This document shows positions 33,021-41,947 of a stretch of DNA of 64,000 nucleotides, piece after piece; the stretch's first letter is position 1, and each line of letters begins with the position of its first letter. The position numbers and the translations under genes are program-made. Where the stretch lies: assembly GCA_023416515.1 (NCBI GenBank), contig JAEZHP010000059.1:1-64000 (forward strand), in the 5' to 3' direction. Origin of the DNA: Pseudomonadota bacterium (lineage in GTDB: Bacteria; Pseudomonadota; Alphaproteobacteria; Sphingomonadales; Sphingomonadaceae). Under the pieces are notes generated by a model that did no database searches, was not told the origin of the DNA, and worked only from the letters and a program-made list of their open reading frames with translations.

Positions 33021-33365
33021 CTAGGCGAGCGCTCGCTCGACGAGGTCCTCGGGCTGAAGGCCGAGCCGGCGCATGTGCGCGCAGATTTCCGGCCAGCGCT
33101 CGTTGAGGAAGGTATCGCGCTCGTTGGTGCGCAGCCTGTCGGCGGCACCGCTGGCGACGAACATCCCGACGCCGCGCTTCACGATGACGAGCCCTTCCTC
33201 CTGGAAGGTCTGATAAGCCTTGGCCACCGTCAGCGGGTTGGCGCCGCATTCGGCAGCGAGGCTTCGGACGGAGGGGAGTGGATCGCCGTCGGCAACCGTC
33301 CCATCGAGAATCATCGCGGCAATGCGGTCCCGAAGCCGCAAATAGACGGGACGTTCTTCGCTCAT
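33021..33365 (-). CDS. GntR-family regulator, YtrA subfamily
   Basis: This 114-residue protein has a GntR winged helix ('YLRLRDRIAAMILDGTVADG', 'LPSVRSLAAECGANPLTVAK') and a very short C-terminal two-helix tail, the hallmark of the YtrA subfamily. These usually control ABC transporter genes, but here no ABC gene follows. Its start at 33365 lies close to the palindrome TGTA-N4-TACA (33376-33387), likely its operator. The nitroreductase gene lies upstream on the same strand. Confidence 0.88.
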   Translation of the reverse strand: MSEERPVYLRLRDRIAAMILDGTVADGDPLPSVRSLAAECGANPLTVAKAYQTFQEEGLVIVKRGVGMFVASGAADRLRTNERDTFLNERWPEICAHMRRLGLQPEDLVERALA

Positions 33366-33375
33366 GGCGTGATGC

Positions 33376-33387
33376 TGTACTAATACA
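33376..33387 (-). promoter_or_regulatory. candidate GntR/YtrA operator
   Basis: The palindrome TGTACTAATACA (TGTA-N4-TACA) lies 11 bases upstream of the GntR start codon, where an autoregulator would bind. It is short and thus only suggestive. Confidence 0.4.
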
Positions 33388-33444
33388 CTGGGTGAGGTCA
33401 AGCGTCTTATTTGCTGAACGCCAGATTAATCGCCCATAGATGGG

Positions 33445-34017
33445 TCACCAGCGCGAAATGACCTCGTCGAGCGGCGGGCGTGCCCGCTCCTCGAGCGCCA
33501 TCCCCGGCGTTCCAATGTAGATGAAGCCGGCGATCGACTCCGATTCGTTTCCGAAACCATCGCGGACTTTCGCCGAATAGGCCGCCCAGCCCGTGATCCA
33601 TCCGGCGGTGTACCCAAGGGCATGGGCGGCATGTTCGAGGTTCATTGCCGCCGCGCCGCAAGACAGCTGCTGCTCCCAGAGCGGAATCTTGGCGCTCTCC
33701 TTCGGACTGAACAGGACCACCACCAGCTCCGGCGCCTGGAATGCGAGACGCGCGATCGCTTCGGCGGTCGCTTCGCTCGGCTCCCCTTGCTCGGCCCGAT
33801 AGGCGGCGAAGAGAAGGTCGGAGAAGGCTCCGCGCCGCTCGCGAGGAACATGGACGAAGCGCCACGGGTGGAGCTTGCCATGGTCGGGCGTTCGGGCGGC
33901 GATGCTCAGGATCCGCGCCAGTTCGTCCGCGCTCGGGCCGGGCTCGATCATGTCGCGCGGCCTTCCCGATCGACGGGTCTCCAGAAGCGACAGGGGCGTT
34001 GAGCGGTCGTTGAGCAT
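33445..34017 (-). CDS. nitroreductase-family flavoprotein
   Basis: This 190-residue protein matches FMN-dependent nitroreductases: the N-terminal 'LETRRSGRPRDMIEPGPSAD' with RRS motif, 'ARTPDHGKLHPWRFVHVPRE' for cofactor binding, and C-terminal 'SIAGFIYIGTPG'. It probably reduces quinones or nitro compounds with NAD(P)H. It lies 79 bases upstream of the GntR regulator on the same strand. Confidence 0.85.
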   Translation of the reverse strand: MLNDRSTPLSLLETRRSGRPRDMIEPGPSADELARILSIAARTPDHGKLHPWRFVHVPRERRGAFSDLLFAAYRAEQGEPSEATAEAIARLAFQAPELVVVLFSPKESAKIPLWEQQLSCGAAAMNLEHAAHALGYTAGWITGWAAYSAKVRDGFGNESESIAGFIYIGTPGMALEERARPPLDEVISRW

Positions 34018-34146
34018 AGGCAGTAGCGCCTATCAGGCGCCCCGCCCCTCAACAATCCCGCTTGGCAAGTGTGATTCTGCCACTAGTGTGCGCGGCCTGA
34101 ACGCCGCGGAAAAGCGGCCTGTGACAAGATTGAGGAGGCCGGCCCC

Positions 34147-35766
34147 ATGGCGACCAACCCACAATATGCAGCCGAGGCGCAGCGGACCATCGTGGGTCAC
34201 CCGCGCGGCCTGTTCGTGCTGTTCTTCGCCGAGATGTGGGAGCGCTTCTCCTACTACGGCATGCGCGCGCTGCTGATCTTCTATCTCACTCAGCATTGGC
34301 TGTTCTCGGACGAGCGCTCGGGCATCATCTACGGCGCCTACACGGCGCTGGTCTACATCACCCCGGTTTTGGGCGGGTATCTTGCCGACCGTTATATCGG
34401 GCAGCGCAAGGCGGTGCTTTACGGGGCCGTCCTGCTCACTTTCGGCCACTTCCTGATGGGCTTCGAGGGGTCCGGCGGGCAGGATGCCGCAAGCCTCAGC
34501 CTGTTCTGGCTAGCCCTCTCCTTCATCATCGTCGGCTCCGGCTTCCTCAAGGCCAACATCTCGGTCATCGTCGGCCAGCTCTATCCGCGCACCGACGTCC
34601 GCCGCGACGGCGCCTACACGATCTTCTACATGGGCATTAACCTCGGCGCCGCGCTCGGCTCGCTGCTGTGCGGCTATCTGGGGCAGACCTATGGCTGGTC
34701 CTACGGCTTCGGAGCCGCCGGCGTCGGCATGCTTCTCGGCCTGCTGGTCTTCATCTGGGGCAAGCCGCTCCTGATGGGCCGCGGCGAGGCGCCGGATCCT
34801 GAGGCGCTGCGCCGGCCGGTCGCGGGCATCAAGCTGGAATGGCTGATCTATCTCATCGGCTTCGCTGCCGTGATCGGCATCTGGCAGCTCATCCAGTACC
34901 AGGAAGTGATCGGCTGGCTGCTGATGGTCGCCGGCGTCATCCTCGTCGGTTACGTTCTGACCCACGCGGTGACGAAGCTCGACCGTGAGGATCGCGACCG
35001 CATCTTCGCGGCGATGTTCCTCATCTTCGGCTCGATCCTGTTCTGGGCCCTGTTCGAGCAGGCGGGCTCCTCGCTCAACCTGTTCACCGACCGCTCGGTC
35101 GACCGCAACATGCTCGGCTGGGAAGTCCCGGCGTCGATGTTCCAGTCGATCAACGCGATCTACATCGTGCTTCTCGCCCCGCTGTTCGCGGCTCTGTGGG
35201 TGTGGCTCGGTCGGCGCGGGCTTGAGCCTTCGGCTCCCGCCAAGTTCGGCCTCGGCCTGCTTCAGCTCGGCCTCGGCTTCCTGGTCCTCGTGTGGGGAAG
35301 CCAGGCTGCCGGCATGGAGAACATGACCCCGGTCATCTTCATCTTCCTCATCTACCTGCTGCACACCACCGGCGAGCTCTGCCTGTCGCCGGTCGGCCTC
35401 AGCGCGATGAACCGCCTGGCCCCGGCGCACATGGCGTCGCTGATCATGGGCACCTGGTTCTTCGCCTCGGCAACCGGCAATTTCGCGGCCGGCCTGATCG
35501 CGGCGGCGACCGGTTCGGAAGCGGCCTCGGGCGAAGGCGCGGGCAAGGAGACCGTGCTCGACGTCTACAGCACCGTCGGCTGGGTCGCGATCGGAGTGGG
35601 CGTCGCGGTGGTCGCGATCTCGCCGCTGATCAGGAAGCTGATGCACCTCGACACGCTGCGCGACGCCGATGAGCTTGCCGGCTATCAGGAAGTCGGCGGC
35701 GATCACGGCCAGGACGCCGGTCTGTTCCCCCAGCGTGAGACCAAGCTCGGAAAGGATCCCGCCTGA
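34147..35766 (+). CDS. POT/PTR-family proton-dependent peptide transporter
   Basis: This 539-residue membrane protein has the POT signatures 'GHPRGLFVLFFAEMWERFSY' with the ExxER-like E-M-W-E-R element, and 'FYMGINLGAALGSLLCGYLG' (PTR2 family). It imports di- or tripeptides with protons. The next gene (exported amidohydrolase) overlaps its stop by one base (ATGA-type), so peptide uptake and hydrolysis may be linked. Confidence 0.92.
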   Translation: MATNPQYAAEAQRTIVGHPRGLFVLFFAEMWERFSYYGMRALLIFYLTQHWLFSDERSGIIYGAYTALVYITPVLGGYLADRYIGQRKAVLYGAVLLTFGHFLMGFEGSGGQDAASLSLFWLALSFIIVGSGFLKANISVIVGQLYPRTDVRRDGAYTIFYMGINLGAALGSLLCGYLGQTYGWSYGFGAAGVGMLLGLLVFIWGKPLLMGRGEAPDPEALRRPVAGIKLEWLIYLIGFAAVIGIWQLIQYQEVIGWLLMVAGVILVGYVLTHAVTKLDREDRDRIFAAMFLIFGSILFWALFEQAGSSLNLFTDRSVDRNMLGWEVPASMFQSINAIYIVLLAPLFAALWVWLGRRGLEPSAPAKFGLGLLQLGLGFLVLVWGSQAAGMENMTPVIFIFLIYLLHTTGELCLSPVGLSAMNRLAPAHMASLIMGTWFFASATGNFAAGLIAAATGSEAASGEGAGKETVLDVYSTVGWVAIGVGVAVVAISPLIRKLMHLDTLRDADELAGYQEVGGDHGQDAGLFPQRETKLGKDPA

Positions 35767-37166
35767 TGAAGTCATTGCTGCTGGCCGTGGCGGCCACTGC
35801 GTTACTCGCAGGGTGTGCCACGGCCGGGGGGCAGCAGCAGCCGGCGCAGAGCGCGCAGGCGCAGCAGCAGCCTTCGTCGCCGCGGGTCGCGGATCCTTAT
35901 CCCTCGACCTACCACCCCTATCCGGGCGTGGTCACCGCGATCACCAACGCGACGATCTTCGACGGTGAAGGCGGCCGCATCGACAATGGCACGATCGTCC
36001 TCGCCGAAGGCCGAATCCTCGCCCTCGGCGGCGCCGACACGGCGATCCCGGCCGGCGCCACCCGGATCGACGGCAACGGCCGCTGGGTGACCCCCGGCGT
36101 CATCGACATCCACAGCCACCTCGGCGACTATCCGAGCCCGGCCGTCGAGGCTCACCAGGACGGCAACGAGGTCACCAGCCCGGTCCGACTCGAGGTCTGG
36201 GCCGAGCACAGCATCTGGCCGCAGGATCCCGGCTTCAGCCGCGCGCTCGCCAACGGCGGAATCACCACTCTTCACGTCCTGCCCGGCTCCGCCAACTTGT
36301 TCGGCGGCCGCGGCGTCACATTGCGCAACGTCCCTGCGCGCACCTACCAGCAGATGCGCTTCCCGGGCGCGCCGCGCAGCCTCAAGATGGCGTGCGGCGA
36401 GAATCCGAAGCGAGTCTACGGCAGCCGCAACCAGATGCCTCAGACCCGAATGGGCAATGTCGCGCTGATGCGGCAGACCTGGCAGCGCGCGGTCGAATAT
36501 CGCGATCGCGTCCGCCGCGACCCGAGCACGCCCCGCGATTTCGCGATGGAAACGCTGGTCGAGGTGCTTAACGGCGAGATCCTCGTCCAGAACCATTGCT
36601 ACCGCGCCGACGAGATGGCGATCATGCTCGACATGGCGCAGGAGTTCGGCTTCCGCATCGCCAGTTTCCACCACGCGGTCGAGGCCTACAAGATCGCCGA
36701 TCTGCTCCGGGAACGCGGCACTTGCGCGTCGGTCTGGGCCGATTGGTGGGGCTTCAAATTGGAAGCCTATGACGCGGTCAACGAGAATGCTCCGTTGCTC
36801 CACAATGCCGGCGCCTGCACGATCATCCACTCGGACGATCCCAACGGCATCCAGCGTCTCAACCAGGAAGCCGCCAAGGCGCTCGCCGACGGCCGCCGCA
36901 TCGGCATCCAGATCAGCGACGAGACGGCTTGGCGCTGGCTTGCAATCAACCCGGCGACCGCGCTCGGCATCGCCGACGAAACCGGTTCGCTGCGGCCGGG
37001 CAAGCGCGCCGACGTCGTCCTGTGGAACGGCAATCCGTTCAGCGTCTACACCCGCCCGCAGCAGGTGTGGATCGATGGCGCGCTCCTTTACGACATGAAC
37101 AACCCGCAACTCCGTCCGGTCTCCGACTTCGAACTCGGCCAGCCCGGCGAAGGGGACACGAAATGA
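35766..37166 (+). CDS. exported amidohydrolase (lipoprotein), intact metal site
   Basis: This 466-residue protein begins with a lipoprotein signal ending 'TALLAGC' and a Gln-rich linker. The amidohydrolase fold is complete: 'VTPGVIDIHSHLGDYPSPAV' with the HxH motif, 'QNHCYRADEMAIML' and 'IASFHHAVEAYKI' with His ligands, 'TIIHSDDPNGIQRL' with the Asp, and 'PATALGIADETGSLRPGKRA'. It is an imidazolonepropionase-like or dipeptidase-like hydrolase. It overlaps POT (upstream) and the second amidohydrolase (downstream, 4 bases), forming a three-gene operon. Confidence 0.88.
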   Translation: MKSLLLAVAATALLAGCATAGGQQQPAQSAQAQQQPSSPRVADPYPSTYHPYPGVVTAITNATIFDGEGGRIDNGTIVLAEGRILALGGADTAIPAGATRIDGNGRWVTPGVIDIHSHLGDYPSPAVEAHQDGNEVTSPVRLEVWAEHSIWPQDPGFSRALANGGITTLHVLPGSANLFGGRGVTLRNVPARTYQQMRFPGAPRSLKMACGENPKRVYGSRNQMPQTRMGNVALMRQTWQRAVEYRDRVRRDPSTPRDFAMETLVEVLNGEILVQNHCYRADEMAIMLDMAQEFGFRIASFHHAVEAYKIADLLRERGTCASVWADWWGFKLEAYDAVNENAPLLHNAGACTIIHSDDPNGIQRLNQEAAKALADGRRIGIQISDETAWRWLAINPATALGIADETGSLRPGKRADVVLWNGNPFSVYTRPQQVWIDGALLYDMNNPQLRPVSDFELGQPGEGDTK

Positions 37167-38569
37167 AGGGCCTGACCCTGCTCAAGGCCGCGGCGGCGGC
37201 TGGCGCGCTGATGATCGGAACGGCGCCTGCTCTCGCTCAGACGATCGCGATCACCAACGGCCGCGTCGTGATCGGCGATGGCAGCGATCCGATCGATCGC
37301 GGCACCGTCGTCATCCGCAACGGTCGGGTCGTCGCGGCCGGCGCGGGCGTCGCAGTTCCGGCCGGCGCTCAGGTCATTGACGCCAACGGTCGCTGGGTCA
37401 CCCCCGGCCTGGTTTCGGGCTTCTCGCGCATCGGCCTCGCCGAGGTCGACGCTGCAAGCAGCAGCAACGACACGAGCGCAAGGAACAGCCCGTTCAGTGC
37501 GGCGATCGACGTCGCTCCGGTCGTCAATCCGCAGGCGTCTGCGATCGCGGTCAATCGCGCCGCGGGAGTCACCCGCGCCGTGGTCGCGCCCGAAGCTGGC
37601 TCGAGCATGTTCGGCGGCCAGGGGGCGGTTATCGACCTCGGCTCCGACATGGATCCGATCACCCGCCGCCGCGCCTTCCAATATGTCGAGTTCGGCGAAG
37701 CCGGCGGCCAGCGTGCCGGCGGAAGCCGCGCCTCGGCGCACGCCTTGTTGCGCAACGCCCTGCGCGAGGCCGGTCAGCTTCGGGTCAATATTCCGGGCCG
37801 AAGCGGCCGTGAACGGCCCGATGCGACCGGCGACCAGCCGATGCTGGAGGATCAGCCCGACTTCCGGATGTTCGAGCCGACTCGGGAGCGCGCCAGCGAC
37901 GTCTTGCTGACCCGCTTCGACGCCGCCGCGCTCGTTCCGGTCGTCCGCGGCGAGCAGATTCTGCTCGTCCATGTCGAGCGGGCGAGTGACATCCTTCAGA
38001 CGCTCGCGCTGAAGCGCGAATTCCCGAACCTGCGCATTGTGCTGGTCGGAGCGACCGAGGGCTGGCGCGTGGCGGACCAGATCCGCGCCGCCGGAGTACC
38101 GGTCATCGCCAACGCGCTCAACGACCTGCCGGCGACGTTCGAGCAGCTTGCCGCCACTCAATCCAATGTCGGGCGGATGCGCGCCGCCGGAGTGACGGTC
38201 GGAATCGGGCACATCAATGACGACGAGACCCGCCAGATCCGGCTGATGCCGCAATATGCCGGCAACCTCGTCGCGCTGACGCGGATTCCCGGTGCCACCG
38301 GATTGAGCTGGAACGAGGCGTTCGCCGCTATCAGCTCGCGTCCGGCCGAGGCGATGGGTCTCGGGGCCGAGATCGGCTCGCTTCGCCCGGGCCGGCGCGC
38401 CGACGTGGTGATCTGGGACGGCGATCCGCTCGAGCTTTCGACGGGCGTCCAGGCGGTGTGGATCGACGGCGTCCAGCAAAGCCTCGAGAACCGCCAGACC
38501 CGCCTTCGCGACCGCTATCGCACTCCGACCGAAGGTGCCCTCCCGCACGCCTACTCGCCGCGGCAATAG
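37163..38569 (+). CDS. second exported amidohydrolase, with degenerate metal site
   Basis: This 468-residue protein has a signal peptide ('LLKAAAAAGALMIGTAPALA') and the amidohydrolase plan, ending 'PAEAMGLGAEIGSLRPGRRA'. The HxH motif expected after 'ANGRWVTPGL' is replaced by 'VSGFSRIGLAE', and the position of the second ligand His reads 'VLVGATEGWRVADQ'. A single His remains in 'LLVHVERASDIL' and 'VGIGHINDDE'. Either it has lost metal catalysis or acts as a partner of the intact paralogue, whose stop overlaps its start by four bases. Confidence 0.85.
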   Translation: MKGLTLLKAAAAAGALMIGTAPALAQTIAITNGRVVIGDGSDPIDRGTVVIRNGRVVAAGAGVAVPAGAQVIDANGRWVTPGLVSGFSRIGLAEVDAASSSNDTSARNSPFSAAIDVAPVVNPQASAIAVNRAAGVTRAVVAPEAGSSMFGGQGAVIDLGSDMDPITRRRAFQYVEFGEAGGQRAGGSRASAHALLRNALREAGQLRVNIPGRSGRERPDATGDQPMLEDQPDFRMFEPTRERASDVLLTRFDAAALVPVVRGEQILLVHVERASDILQTLALKREFPNLRIVLVGATEGWRVADQIRAAGVPVIANALNDLPATFEQLAATQSNVGRMRAAGVTVGIGHINDDETRQIRLMPQYAGNLVALTRIPGATGLSWNEAFAAISSRPAEAMGLGAEIGSLRPGRRADVVIWDGDPLELSTGVQAVWIDGVQQSLENRQTRLRDRYRTPTEGALPHAYSPRQ

Positions 38570-38589
38570 GGCCGGGGGCTAACGATCGT

Positions 38590-38617
38590 TGTCATCCCCG
38601 CTTTCGCGGAAATGACA
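38590..38617. repeat. REP-like palindrome, short copy
   Basis: tgtcatccccgc-tttc-gcgg with aatgaca closing forms an imperfect inverted repeat between two convergent genes. Its ends (TGTCATCCCCGC and ATGACA) recur in the longer element at 53044-53127, so this is probably a member of a dispersed palindromic family. Confidence 0.6.
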
Positions 38618-38627
38618 AAAGCGGGCC

Positions 38628-39947
38628 CTACTCGCCGCCAGCCAGCAGCTCGTCCTGCTCGCTGGTTGCTTCCCCGGCCCGGAAGCCGCTGATCCGCGCC
38701 GCGGTCGAGCTCGCCGCGACGTCCATGCTGACATTGCCCAGCGTCCGGATGATGTCCGGCAGAACCTCGACTGCGATGAGCAGGGCGAGCGGTTCGATCG
38801 GCAGGCCCATCGCGATGCAGATCGGAGCGATCGAGGTGACGAAGCTCGCCTGGCCCGGGATTCCGACCGCGCCCATCGTCGTGGTTGCCGCAGCCGCGAT
38901 CCCGATCGCGATCTGCGCTGCGGTCAGCTCGTAGCCGAACCAGTAGGCGATGTAGATCGCCACCGCGAGGTTCATCGCCGGCCCGGTCGCCCGGAACACC
39001 GCCACCGCCATCGGCAGCGCCACTCCGGAGGCCGCCACCGGCACTCGGAGCCGTTCGGCGGACTTGAGCATCGCGGGGAGGGTGGCGAGCGACGATTGGG
39101 TGCTGAACGCGATTCCCTGGGTCGGGGCGATGGCGCGGGTGAAACGGCCGAGCGGCAGGCGCGCGCCGATCAGCGCCAGCGGCCATGCGGCGAGCCAGAT
39201 CACCACCCCCACCGCCGACACGATCAGGACATAATGGAGCAGGGCGCCGAATGCCCCGCCGCCGGCGCGCGCGCCGACCACATAGGCAAGTGCGAACACC
39301 CCGATCGGGGCGATCCACAAGATCCAGTTGATGACGATCAGCATCGTGTCGGCGATCGCCTGGAACAGGCCCACCAGCCGCTCGCGTGGCTCCTCCGGCA
39401 GCCGGACCACCGCGAACGCGAAGACCATCGTGAACAGGATGAGCGGAAGGATGGCGTCCTCGGCGGCCGCGGCGATCACGTTGCTCGGCACGATGGACTG
39501 CAGGAAGTCGCCGAAGCTCGGCGCTCCGCCCACGCTCTCCGTGCTGGCGCTGAGCGCGCCGCGAAGCGCCGCCGCCGATTCCGCGGGCAGCGGGAAGAGG
39601 TTCAGGAACAGCGGAGTCAGAACGGCGGCAGTGATCGCCGATATCCATAGCAGCGACACGAACAGGACCAGCGCCCGCCAAGCCAGGGTGCTCGCCCGCG
39701 CCGCGGCCGCCGACGCCGCGATACCCGTGACCAGCAGCGACACGACGAGCGGGACGATCGTCATTCGAAGCGCGTTGAGCCACATGCCGCCGATCGGCTC
39801 GGCCAGTTCGACCGATCGATCGACCCAGGCCGCTCCGCTCGCGACGACGGCGATACCTGCTGCGAGGCCGAGAACGAGCGCGACGAGGATTCGGGCGGGC
39901 TGCGACAAGGGCTGCTCCTTGGACAAACGAGCGCGTCGGTTAGCCAA
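38628..39947 (-). CDS. dicarboxylate/amino acid:cation symporter (DAACS)
   Basis: This 439-residue membrane protein has the DAACS signatures 'LNALRMTIVPLVVSLLVTGI' near the third helix, the re-entrant loop 'STQSSLATLPAMLKSAERL' (serine-rich motif) and 'VAVFRATGPAMNLAVAIYIA' (helix 7 NMD-like region). It imports glutamate, aspartate or C4-dicarboxylates with sodium or protons. It converges on the second amidohydrolase gene. Confidence 0.92.
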   Translation of the reverse strand: MANRRARLSKEQPLSQPARILVALVLGLAAGIAVVASGAAWVDRSVELAEPIGGMWLNALRMTIVPLVVSLLVTGIAASAAAARASTLAWRALVLFVSLLWISAITAAVLTPLFLNLFPLPAESAAALRGALSASTESVGGAPSFGDFLQSIVPSNVIAAAAEDAILPLILFTMVFAFAVVRLPEEPRERLVGLFQAIADTMLIVINWILWIAPIGVFALAYVVGARAGGGAFGALLHYVLIVSAVGVVIWLAAWPLALIGARLPLGRFTRAIAPTQGIAFSTQSSLATLPAMLKSAERLRVPVAASGVALPMAVAVFRATGPAMNLAVAIYIAYWFGYELTAAQIAIGIAAAATTTMGAVGIPGQASFVTSIAPICIAMGLPIEPLALLIAVEVLPDIIRTLGNVSMDVAASSTAARISGFRAGEATSEQDELLAGGE

Positions 39948-40019
39948 CTTTGCCCATGCCGCAAGCCGAGCCGCACCGGATTGGAACGGTCGTTCAATTC
40001 CGGGCGAATTTGAAGCGAA

Positions 40020-40373
40020 TTATTCTCCCGGAGGGCGGGGAAGCGTCGTCTGCTCGCTCTCGTCGCGCACCCACTTCGCATAAGCAGGCAGGGCGGAGGC
40101 TATCGGCCACACCACGGCCGCCGGAACGTCGTAACTGTGAAGCTCGGCGAGCCGGGCGATCAGGCTGTCGGCAACGTCCGCCCGCGTCTTGAACAAGGCG
40201 GCGACTTCCTCGCCCTGCTCGATGGCGCCCTGCCAGCGATAGATGGAGCGGCAGGTGCCGAGGATATTGGCACAGGCCGCGAGGCGCTCGTCGACGAGCG
40301 TCCGTGCGATGCGATCGGCCTCGTCCGGGTCCGCGAAGGTCGCGTAGACGGTGACGATCGCCGCTTCGCTCAT
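40020..40373 (-). CDS. cutA: CutA divalent-cation tolerance protein
   Basis: This 117-residue protein matches CutA1: 'VTVYATFADPDEADRIARTL', 'LAACANILGTCRSIYRWQG', and 'EVAALFKTRADVADSLIARL'. It forms stable trimers and has been linked to copper tolerance. Its Met at 40373 overlaps the ctaA stop by four bases, so it is the downstream gene of a two-gene unit with heme A synthase. The frame runs far upstream in antisense to other genes; those parts are not coding. Confidence 0.9.
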   Translation of the reverse strand: MSEAAIVTVYATFADPDEADRIARTLVDERLAACANILGTCRSIYRWQGAIEQGEEVAALFKTRADVADSLIARLAELHSYDVPAAVVWPIASALPAYAKWVRDESEQTTLPRPPGE

Positions 40374-41425
40374 GCCGCGGCGGGGACCCTGCGCAGTCCC
40401 AGCTTGTGCGCCGTCACGAGCAGAGTGGCGAGGAGGAGCGCCGCCATGCCCTGGTGGGCAACCCCGATCCACAGCTCCACCCCGGTGAGGATGGTGAGGA
40501 TGCCGAGCTGGATCTGGACGAGCACCGCCAGGGCAAGAATTCCGCCCTGCCGCTTGTGGCCGTCCTGCCAGGCCCGAAGGGCGAGCAATCCGATCACCGC
40601 CGCCGCGACGAAGGCGAGCCAGCGGTGGATGAACTGCACGGTGACGGGATTGTCGACGAAGTTGCGAAGCGCGGGCTGGAGCCACTCGGCCGCGCGCGGG
40701 TAGATCTCGTCTCCCATTAACGGCCAGGAGTTGAACGCATAGCCGGCCTCGAGGCCGGCGACATAGGCGCCGAACAGCATCTGCAGGAACAGCAGGCACA
40801 GTGCCCAGGTCGCGGTCAACGTTAACCGCGCAGGCCTCGCGACGGGTGACCTGGCAAGCGCTCGCAGATCGAGCGCGACCCAGATCAGGGCGCCGAAGAT
40901 GGTGAGCGCCGTGAGCAGGTGAACGGCAAGGCGGATATGGCTCACCTCCGGAACGTCGACGAGCCCGGAGGCCACCATCCACCAGCCGATCGCGCCCTGC
41001 AGGCCGCCCAGCGCGAGCAGGCCGACGAGCTTCCAGCCATAGCCGCTCGGGATCGCGCGCTTCACCGCGAACCATGCCAGCGGAAGCGCGAAGGCGAGGC
41101 CGATCACCCGCCCGAGCAGCCGGTGGATATATTCCCAGAAGAAGATGAACTTGAAATCGTCCATCGTCATGCCGCGATTGACCAGCTGATATTGCGGGCT
41201 CCCGCGATAGAGGTCGAACTCCCGCTGCCAGTCCGCCGCGCTCAACGGCGGAATGGTCCCGCTCACCGGTTCCCAGCGCGTGATCGACAGTCCGGACTCG
41301 GTGAGTCGAGTGATCCCGCCGACCACGATCATGATGAAGACGAGCGCGGCGACGGCCAGCAGCCAGTTGGAGATCGCGCGGGGGCGGGTCACGGCGGAGT
41401 TGGGTGCGTGCATGGCCCCGGCCAT
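40370..41425 (-). CDS. ctaA: heme A synthase (COX15/CtaA)
   Basis: This 351-residue membrane protein has eight hydrophobic segments and the conserved heme ligands in 'FFWEYIHRLLGRVIGLAF' and 'TVQFIHRWLAFVAAAVIG'. The start region 'VVGGITRLTESGLSITRWEP' is diagnostic of the alphaproteobacterial COX15 type. It makes heme A for cytochrome aa3 oxidase. It overlaps cutA by four bases. Start may be Met 1 (41425) or Met 5 (41413). Confidence 0.95.
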   Translation of the reverse strand: MAGAMHAPNSAVTRPRAISNWLLAVAALVFIMIVVGGITRLTESGLSITRWEPVSGTIPPLSAADWQREFDLYRGSPQYQLVNRGMTMDDFKFIFFWEYIHRLLGRVIGLAFALPLAWFAVKRAIPSGYGWKLVGLLALGGLQGAIGWWMVASGLVDVPEVSHIRLAVHLLTALTIFGALIWVALDLRALARSPVARPARLTLTATWALCLLFLQMLFGAYVAGLEAGYAFNSWPLMGDEIYPRAAEWLQPALRNFVDNPVTVQFIHRWLAFVAAAVIGLLALRAWQDGHKRQGGILALAVLVQIQLGILTILTGVELWIGVAHQGMAALLLATLLVTAHKLGLRRVPAAA

Positions 41426-41471
41426 ATGGCCGTTCCGGCCGGCGCTGCCAATGACGGAACTTTAAGTCCCA

Positions 41472-41485
41472 TGTTATATTGTCAC
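41472..41485 (+). promoter_or_regulatory. possible Zur box or promoter upstream of merC-zur
   Basis: The sequence TGTTATATTGTCAC is partly symmetrical (GTTATA-T-TGTCAC) and resembles alphaproteobacterial Zur sites of the GTTATA...TATAAC type. A second fragment, TTATAAC, follows at 41511-41517. It lies 46 bases before the MerC-like gene. The match is imperfect and it may simply be a -10 element. Confidence 0.3.
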
Positions 41486-41531
41486 GGGTGGATCGATACC
41501 TTATAACAGCTTCGGGAAGGACTGGTTCGAA

Positions 41532-41900
41532 GTGATCGCAGGCGTAAACAGGGATGGTCTCATTGACCGGCTGGCCATCGGCCTGTCCGGCCTTTGCTTC
41601 GTCCACTGCGTCGCCAGCGCGGTCGCCATCGCCGTGCTCGCCTCGGCAGGCACGTTCCTCCTCGATCCGATCTTCCACGAAGTCGGGATGAGCATTGCGC
41701 TGGTGCTCGGGGTGCTCGGCCTCGGCCGCGGAATTCTCAAGCACGGTTTCATGCTTCCCGCGTCGATCGGGGGCCTCGGCCTCGGCGTGATGGCGGGGTC
41801 TCTCTACATCGGCCACGAAAATGGCGGGACGCTCTACTCGGTCATTGGCGTGCTGATCCTCGCTCTCGGCCACGACCTGAACCGGCGCGCGGTGCTCTGA
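41532..41900 (+). CDS. MerC-domain membrane protein
   Basis: This 122-residue protein has four hydrophobic segments and the MerC motif 'LCFVHCVASAVAIAVLASAG', with conserved Cys and His facing the membrane. MerC proteins carry metal ions (mercury in classical operons, zinc or others in genomic copies). The next gene, 47 bases downstream, is a Zur-like regulator with His-rich N-terminus, so a zinc role is more likely than mercury. Confidence 0.8.
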   Translation: MIAGVNRDGLIDRLAIGLSGLCFVHCVASAVAIAVLASAGTFLLDPIFHEVGMSIALVLGVLGLGRGILKHGFMLPASIGGLGLGVMAGSLYIGHENGGTLYSVIGVLILALGHDLNRRAVL

Positions 41901-41947
41901 CCCCTGCGGCGCTTGCCCGCGCCGTCCCCGCATCTTACATTCCCCGC

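Noticed and set aside
34510..35775. 421-residue reverse ORF antisense to the POT transporter
   Set aside because: Charged low-complexity shadow of a real membrane-protein gene.
37088..38566. 492-residue reverse ORF antisense to the second amidohydrolase
   Set aside because: No domain or signal; mirror of a well-supported gene with signal peptide and coupling.
40374..41933. Large reverse ORF extending cutA upstream to 637 residues
   Set aside because: The extra sequence overlaps ctaA in another frame and merC in antisense; CutA homology starts at 40373.
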